25,329 bases of DNA, from assembly GCA_905250885.1 (NCBI GenBank), contig CAJNOQ010002259.1:1-25329 (forward strand). Reading direction: 5' to 3'. Numbering within the stretch: position 1 is the stretch's first letter; every line of letters begins with the position of its first letter. The position numbers and the translations under genes are program-made. Shown here in pieces: positions 20,343 through 25,329 of this stretch. Below the pieces are notes generated by a model. It saw nothing but the letters and a program-made list of their open reading frames with translations. It searched no databases and was not told the origin of the DNA. The DNA comes from Didymodactylos carnosus (Eukaryota > Rotifera > Eurotatoria > Philodinida > Philodinidae).

Positions 20343-20740
20343 TTTGAAGATCTTGTATGATCGTGCAAGAAGGGACAAGATTTAGCAAGATTATGTGCCT
20401 GATCCTGCCTACGGATTCCTTCTACATCCTGTTTTTGGTAATTCTAGCGTTTGCCGGACTCTTATGTTCTTAGGACCATGTTAGACCATGTGCTTTATAG
20501 CCATGCAACTTCTTCGTGTACAGTTGGTGTGTGAAGTTAAAGAAAAAGTTCAGTCATAGGAATGACGTTGTATATACTAGATACTGTAGTAAAAATGATG
20601 TGGTAAGAGGGAGTCATCCCCTCCTGCAAGATCGTGTAAGATCTTGTGACTTCTTTGTCATAAGATTTCACAAGATCAGCTCATAAGAAGCGACAAGATT
20701 ATATAAGAAAACGGCATATCTTACATGATTTGGTAAGATG
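20343..20740. repeat. Degenerate repeats of a CAAGATC / GATCTTGT word
   Basis: The words AAGATCTTGTA, ACAAGATTTAGCAAGATT, GCAAGATCGTGTAAGATCTT, ACAAGATCAG, CAAGATTATATAAG and GGTAAGATG are clustered in two blocks (20343-20403 and 20622-20740). The segment CAAGATC-6 nt-GATCTTG is a perfect 7-bp inverted repeat. A similar word cluster recurs at about 24147-24176. Periodicity is irregular, so this is a degenerate family rather than a clean satellite. Confidence 0.5.
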
Positions 20741-21187
20741 AATTTCATATGGATACGCCAATCAGTAAGGCGACAACCCTATATCCTGATCGGGATATAA
20801 GACACAAAATTTTGTCGTAAGAACGATTAAGGGAAAAACCACGACGTTATGGGAAGAAATTGACCTCACCATTACTTACTACTTCTCACGAGTACTTTCA
20901 CTAGGGCAGTTGCAATGAGGCCATTTTTTTGACCACGCTGTTTTCGAAAAAATATCATATATTCGAAATCAGCATTGAATTCTGTGACGTCTTTTGTTCT
21001 TTCGAAAAATGACTTTGATTTTTCTCGAACATTTTTCGTCCCTATGACGCTCTTGAAACATCGAAAATCTGTTTATTCACGATTTCTTTGAAGGATATAT
21101 CATGCAATGCAGAATTTCATGCTGATTACGAATGTCAGGTTCGTTTTGTACGAAAACTTTCTTGGAAATGAAAAAACAACCTTTTTC

Positions 21188-21569
21188 TGACAGCTGGTTC
21201 TTTTGCCCGCCCTACGGTTTTGGCTGCCAGCCAATCCAGGATTTTTGGCTACTTGATGATCGCTTTGCAATACAACTAAGATTTAATCCAATCAGTTAGA
21301 TACATAGATCAAGTCTATTTTTCGTGCTCTTAAATTTAATAGTGGATTTACCTACTTTTTGAGGTATTTTCAAATTTTGACCATGTTCTGCATCTTTTTT
21401 TCCAATTTTTAAGGTCCTATTTGGAAAGAGCACGAAAAATGGACTTGATTTATGTATCTAACTCATTGGATTAAATCTTAGTTGTATTGCAAAGCGATCA
21501 TCAAGTGGCCAAAAATCCTGGATTGGCTGGCGGCCAAAAGTGTAGGGCAAGCAAAAGAACTACCTGTCA
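21188..21569. mobile_element. 382-bp foldback element with about 145-bp arms
   Basis: The left tip TGACAGCTGGTTCTTTTGCC pairs with the right tip GCAAAAGAACTACCTGTCA. The arms (about 21188-21338 and 21430-21569) share long exact blocks such as CCAGCCAATCCAGGATTTTT and TGATGATCGCTTTGCAATAC. The loop is about 90 bp. No clear target duplication is visible. Frames on both strands across it mirror the palindrome and are not genes. Confidence 0.75.
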
Positions 21570-23287
21570 AACAATCTAATCGCTCTCCACACCGACTATC
21601 TTTTCTGTTTCTCCCTTTTCGATACACACATTTCTTTTCTGATGCTTCGAGAATATATAAGTGCACGTGCTTTGTATTTAACGGTGAAATTTCCAACTAT
21701 TCATTCGTCCAGATAAACTACCTTATGTTTTTTTATAAGTGAATTACAACTGTTGCTAGGAACATTAGACGGGAAGAGCAACGAAGAAAAAGGATATTCG
21801 CCTCTCATATAATTAAAATTTATCATTTTATGCAAATTAAAAATTAAAATTTTTGATATCCTCATCGGTAATATAGATTTTTTGATATCCAATGGAGATA
21901 TCGAATTATATCCTGATCGGGATGTAATTTCAAACTATATCTCAATCGGAATATGTCTCCACACTGACAATGTTACAATCAGCCATCACTGCTTGTTTTC
22001 TATCATTACAACAGGGCTAGTCCCGTTAAGGATCTTTTTTTGTCAACAACAACAATTCCGATTTTATTTCGGTATAAAATGTGTCAGACTAATGCTTGAA
22101 ACATAATCCACCACGTAGTTTCACAAAATTTCGACATGAGGATTTTCACACCTGAGGTATCTAACCCAGGATTTTCGGAAACTTTTTTTCTCACATTTTC
22201 ATAAAACTGCATGAATGTAGTTTTGTACGCTGGTCATGAATATCAGCTTTATACGTCAAAGATGCCGCTTTTATTGAGAAAACCCAATTTTACTAGGCAG
22301 AAGACCCTAGCACGCACGCATTTTGGAAATTTCGTTCTGTCGCCGATACTAAAAGTATTTTTGATATTTGAAAACAGCTTAAAACGTGCAGAAATGTTTG
22401 CTCTATCTAGTCCATGTAAAATTTAATCTTAATTTCTACAGATCTACATAAAAGAATTCAAGTATTGGACTCATTGTTACATAAAGTTTTGTTTTGATGG
22501 CGAAATTTCACAAATACCACCAAAAAACTGTCCTCTTTTCGCTATTTCTGAGATATAATCATAAATTACATCTTTTTTTCCCATTCAAAGGATATATTCC
22601 GGTAGGGAATGAAAAATTGAGTCAAATTTATATCAAAATCAAATCAAAACTGTTGTTGACAAAAAAAGGACCTCGAATGGTATTAGTCATTTGCGTATTT
22701 TACTTGTCGTATTACGATTAAATTCATACCACAAAAAAAAATTAGCAAAAATAGTCGTTATAAAATAATATTAAAATGAAGAAGTTGTACATGTTTTGCT
22801 TGTTTTACTTTTCGTGAAGTCAAATCTTAAATTTAATAATTTAATATTTGCTTTACCTAGCATTAAAGAGCTTTTATGTCATTTGAATAAGAAACTGTAT
22901 ATTATTAAAAGTTTTTTATTAATTTTTTTGCACGGAAATCACCAAACAAAAAAAATATATGTTCTTTTTTATATAAAATATATGTATTTATTATTGCAGA
23001 TATTTTAAATAGAAACCGTTGTGGAGGAAGGGAACACTATCATGAGGGGGTATAAAATGAAAAATTTTATGGCATAAGTTTTCTGTGGTTAGAAATTTTC
23101 AAAAATATAAAAAAATAGACATACTTTATACATGTACCACTAGTTTGCGTGTGTCGACAAACAAAAATACACATGGCGCATACATAGTCAAAAGAATATA
23201 CAACAACAATAAACAGTTTTTGATAGATAGATCAAAAGACACAAAAAAAAAAAAAGTTGTTGTTTTTTTTCTCTCACTCGAATAGAA
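21570..23287. other. Non-coding DNA, likely including the 3' UTR of the CDKL gene at its right end
   Basis: No recognisable gene. Frames of 60-75 codons are compositionally random. A minus-strand AATAAA (TTTATT on the given strand, about 22986-22991) lies about 300 bp past the CDKL stop at 23288 and could serve as its polyadenylation signal. Confidence 0.45.
21856..21955. repeat. Cluster of short ATATCC..ATCGGGAT hairpin words
   Basis: Four related words occur within 100 bp: GATATCCTCATCGGTAATAT, GATATCCAATGGAGATATC, TATATCCTGATCGGGAT and ACTATATCTCAATCGGAATA. The third is identical over 17 bases to a copy at 20780-20796, where it is part of the near-palindrome TATATCCTGATCGGGATATA. The unit is about 25-30 bp and each can form a small hairpin. 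Confidence 0.5.
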
Positions 23288-25329
23288 TTATATATTTGGA
23301 AAATGTGTAAAATTATCACCGTATGCCAGTCTTTTATGATTATTTGATTGTGGTGATGGTTTCATATTATCAGAATCGTTTGTATTTGTTTGACCAAAAC
23401 GTGGTTTAATATTTAAACGTGGATCATGATCCAAATATATTTCTAAACGACTTGGACGAGTTTGAGATAAAAAATCTTGTGGACCATGTACTGATGCAAA
23501 TTGGGTACCTGTAATGCCAGTGAGACTTGGTAAGATTTTCTATATGAAAAGAAAAGAAAAGAAAACATAGATAATCATTCTGTGCATGAAAAACATGACT
23601 ACATAAAATGTGAAATTAACACAGCAGAGCGATGTTTAATACACTCTTAAATAATTGAACAATGTTTTTCAGAAATTTTGATATTTGAATAATAAAACTT
23701 AAATGTATTTATAATGAAATTATAGCAGCCATTGTTTATGTCATCTTAGCGAATATAAAAAAAACAGCGTTTTTTTGTATTTTTTTTCATGCATCCTCTC
23801 ACACACCTGACTGCCTAATTAAAATGAGAAATTAAAGATTTCAAAATGGTTTTAAGAAAATTTAAAGTAAAAAAACAGAAGAGAAATACGATTTTCAATC
23901 TGATCGAAATTCGACGTAGTTGTCATAAAGCTATTATTTCGTTATGTAGTGTACGTACAGCTGATTGTAAGAAATAAAGATATTTTAAGCGAATTTAAAA
24001 AAAATTTTCGAAAGCTATTTCAGATTAACTCAAACATAGTGATCAGTACGAGAATAAAAAAAAAAGAAAAACATATCCTATAAAACCTTACAAGAAATAT
24101 CATTTCCTTTTGAAATCATATGTTAAAATCTTTTATATGATGGACAAGACCTTGCCGTTAGATCATATAAGATCAAGTTTTTTTTAAGTATAACCTGCAA
24201 AATTCATAAACTGTGCTCTCTGTGCTCTTTTGACTGAAAAATTAATCTTGAAAACTAGTTTTGGTACGCATCGATAACTGTTGCTCATACTAGATTAAGA
24301 GATATTGGTGCCCATTTTCTTTAATTCTTCAATGGATAATTAAAATTATTAAGTGAGCTTACTATTAAAGGGCAACACAAATCTTACTTGCTACATGGTA
24401 GTAGTTTTATTTTCTTTACTGAGAACGTTTGCATATCTGTCCGTGCAGTTTGTATTATACAGAATGAACAAAATGTAGTTTCTCATACAAAGGGTAGACA
24501 CATCAAGACTCTTATTAATAAATGGAGGAGATTTATTTTATCATTTTTTTGGCTAATTTTTCAACAATTTTATATGATTTTCTCGCTTCTATAAGAGATT
24601 TTCAGAAAAAAAGACGATGAATCGAAAACCATTTCTAGGCGTCACAACCAACCTAGTCAATAATATATTCTTTTTTTTGAATTCCTGAAATAAAAATCAC
24701 TCTAAAATGCAACAGTGAATAATGTGTGAAAATACACTTTAGTGCAAAAAGATCTGTGTAAGTTATAAATAGTTTTTCTTCAGCAAAATAATTGAAGCAC
24801 AACAAAAATATAAGTGGGAAAACTCGCCAAAAAATGTGGTGTATATTTTCTAAAAGTTATAACTGAGCAACCATATTTACGGAAAATAAATAGATTTTAG
24901 ATATTTGGCAAATGAAAATTTCGCCCTCTTTCATCAGATGCCGGTGTATTGTTTCCTTCATGTTCCTGGTTACGAGATAATGATGGAAAATGCTAAAATA
25001 AATTTCATAATTATACTATTCAATCTAGATCAATCACATAATTCGTCAAGATAAAGAAATTAATTTTAAATTATATCATTTAATTATCAATATTACTTAC
25101 GCCTTGAGCCTGTTGTTTACTTTGAGAATACACTGAATTTTGTAATTTTGGTTGTTGTTGAATAAGTTTTTGTTGTTCACGATGTAAATGTTTTTGTTGT
25201 TCTTTTTTTTCACGTTCAAATTCGTTACTAAATCCATCAAAATACGGATGTTGTAATAATTGTGCACATGTAAAACGTTTTTCAGGATCCATCACAAGAC
25301 AACTCTTAATAAACGAATATGAATATTGA
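23288..25329 (-). CDS. CDKL-family (cyclin-dependent-kinase-like) protein kinase, C-terminal part
   Basis: A Ser/Thr kinase of the CMGC group; relatives act at cilia and in signalling (family knowledge). The window holds only the end of the kinase domain. Exon 25101-25329 reads SFIKSCLVMDPEKRFTCAQL then LQHPYFDGF: subdomain XI with the invariant Arg in DPEKR, closest in memory to CDKL1/CDKL4 (MDPEERLTCEQLLQHPYF), with DGF as in CDKL2. A charged, Gln-rich tail follows (EREKKEQQKHLHREQQK). The exon ends GGC|GTAAGT in phase 0. Exon 23288-23539 (acceptor TTTTCATATAG) is in phase and adds 83 residues, starting KILPSLTGITGTQF and ending DNFTHFPNI-stop. A second in-phase terminal exon lies between them (24897-24992). 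The catalytic core is outside the window. Confidence 0.85.
23540..24896 (-). other. Intron / alternative 3' UTR between the two CDKL terminal exons
   Basis: About 1.36 kb of A+T-rich DNA without a supported frame. It would be the 3' UTR of the short isoform and intron for the long one. It includes T-rich tracts and, at about 24147-24176, a small copy of the CAAGATC-type repeat words. Confidence 0.5.
24897..24992 (-). CDS. Alternative 3'-terminal exon of the CDKL kinase gene
   Basis: On the minus strand the acceptor TTTATTTTAG is followed in phase 0 by 31 codons and a TAA (24897-24899): HFPSLSRNQEHEGNNTP... and ending RGRNFHLPNI. It fits the phase of the upstream donor at 25100, leaving a 108-bp intron. 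I see no usable GT donor in the right phase before the stop, so it would end the transcript. A minus-strand AATAAA lies near 24532-24537. Its start (xFPSL) and end (NFHLPNI) resemble those of the downstream exon (ILPSL ... NFTHFPNI). Confidence 0.6.
   Translation of the reverse strand, partial: HFPSLSRNQEHEGNNTPASDERGRNFHLPNI

Noticed and set aside
21478..21742. Overlapping frames on both strands (72 and 86 codons)
   Set aside because: They derive from the right arm of the 382-bp foldback element and mirror each other.
1..25329. CRISPR arrays, bacterial operons, rRNA, spliced-leader RNA genes, telomeric repeats
   Set aside because: Looked for and not seen. The window is a eukaryotic region with intron-containing genes.

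Overview
The window is eukaryotic nuclear DNA. It is A+T-rich (clearly above 60% by eye) with split genes, canonical GT-AG introns mostly 55-110 bp long, metazoan signalling genes, microsatellites and many small transposon-like palindromes. Compact introns swollen only where elements inserted, Q/H/S-rich proteins and the gene content (FOXO, PLC, CDKL kinase) fit a small invertebrate. A bdelloid rotifer is my best guess, but this is inference and no rotifer-specific marker (spliced leader, telomere repeat) was seen.

Layout. (1) 1-3752, + strand: the 3' part of a phosphoinositide phospholipase C gene, most PLC-gamma-like. I rebuilt it as seven exons covering the Y catalytic half and the C2 domain. 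Its first visible intron has U12-type signals, and another intron carries a 1.05 kb foldback element. (2) 3753-9202: a long non-coding stretch with two palindromic elements (5638-5799 and 5815-6423), one unidentified candidate exon on the minus strand, and low-complexity DNA upstream of the next gene. (3) 9203-11078, + strand: a two-exon FOXO forkhead gene, split at the conserved FOXO intron position inside the forkhead domain. The visible protein has no RxRxxS/T AKT motif. (4) 11079-23287: mostly non-coding DNA with one small signal-peptide ORF (13184-13369), four more inverted-repeat elements, a GC-rich degenerate array and two families of short repeats. (5) 23288-25329, - strand: the 3' end of a CDKL-family protein kinase gene with two candidate 3'-terminal exons, both in phase and both ending in an H-x-P-N-I-stop tail.

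The three recognised genes are independent transcription units, not an operon. All can act in growth-factor or cilium-related signalling (PLC-gamma below receptor kinases, FOXO below insulin/PI3K/AKT, CDKL kinases at cilia), but nothing here shows a functional link. The most notable points are the FOXO without AKT sites, the twin terminal exons of the CDKL gene, the U12-type intron in the PLC gene, and the load of unrelated foldback elements flanked by TA, TTA or TTAA.
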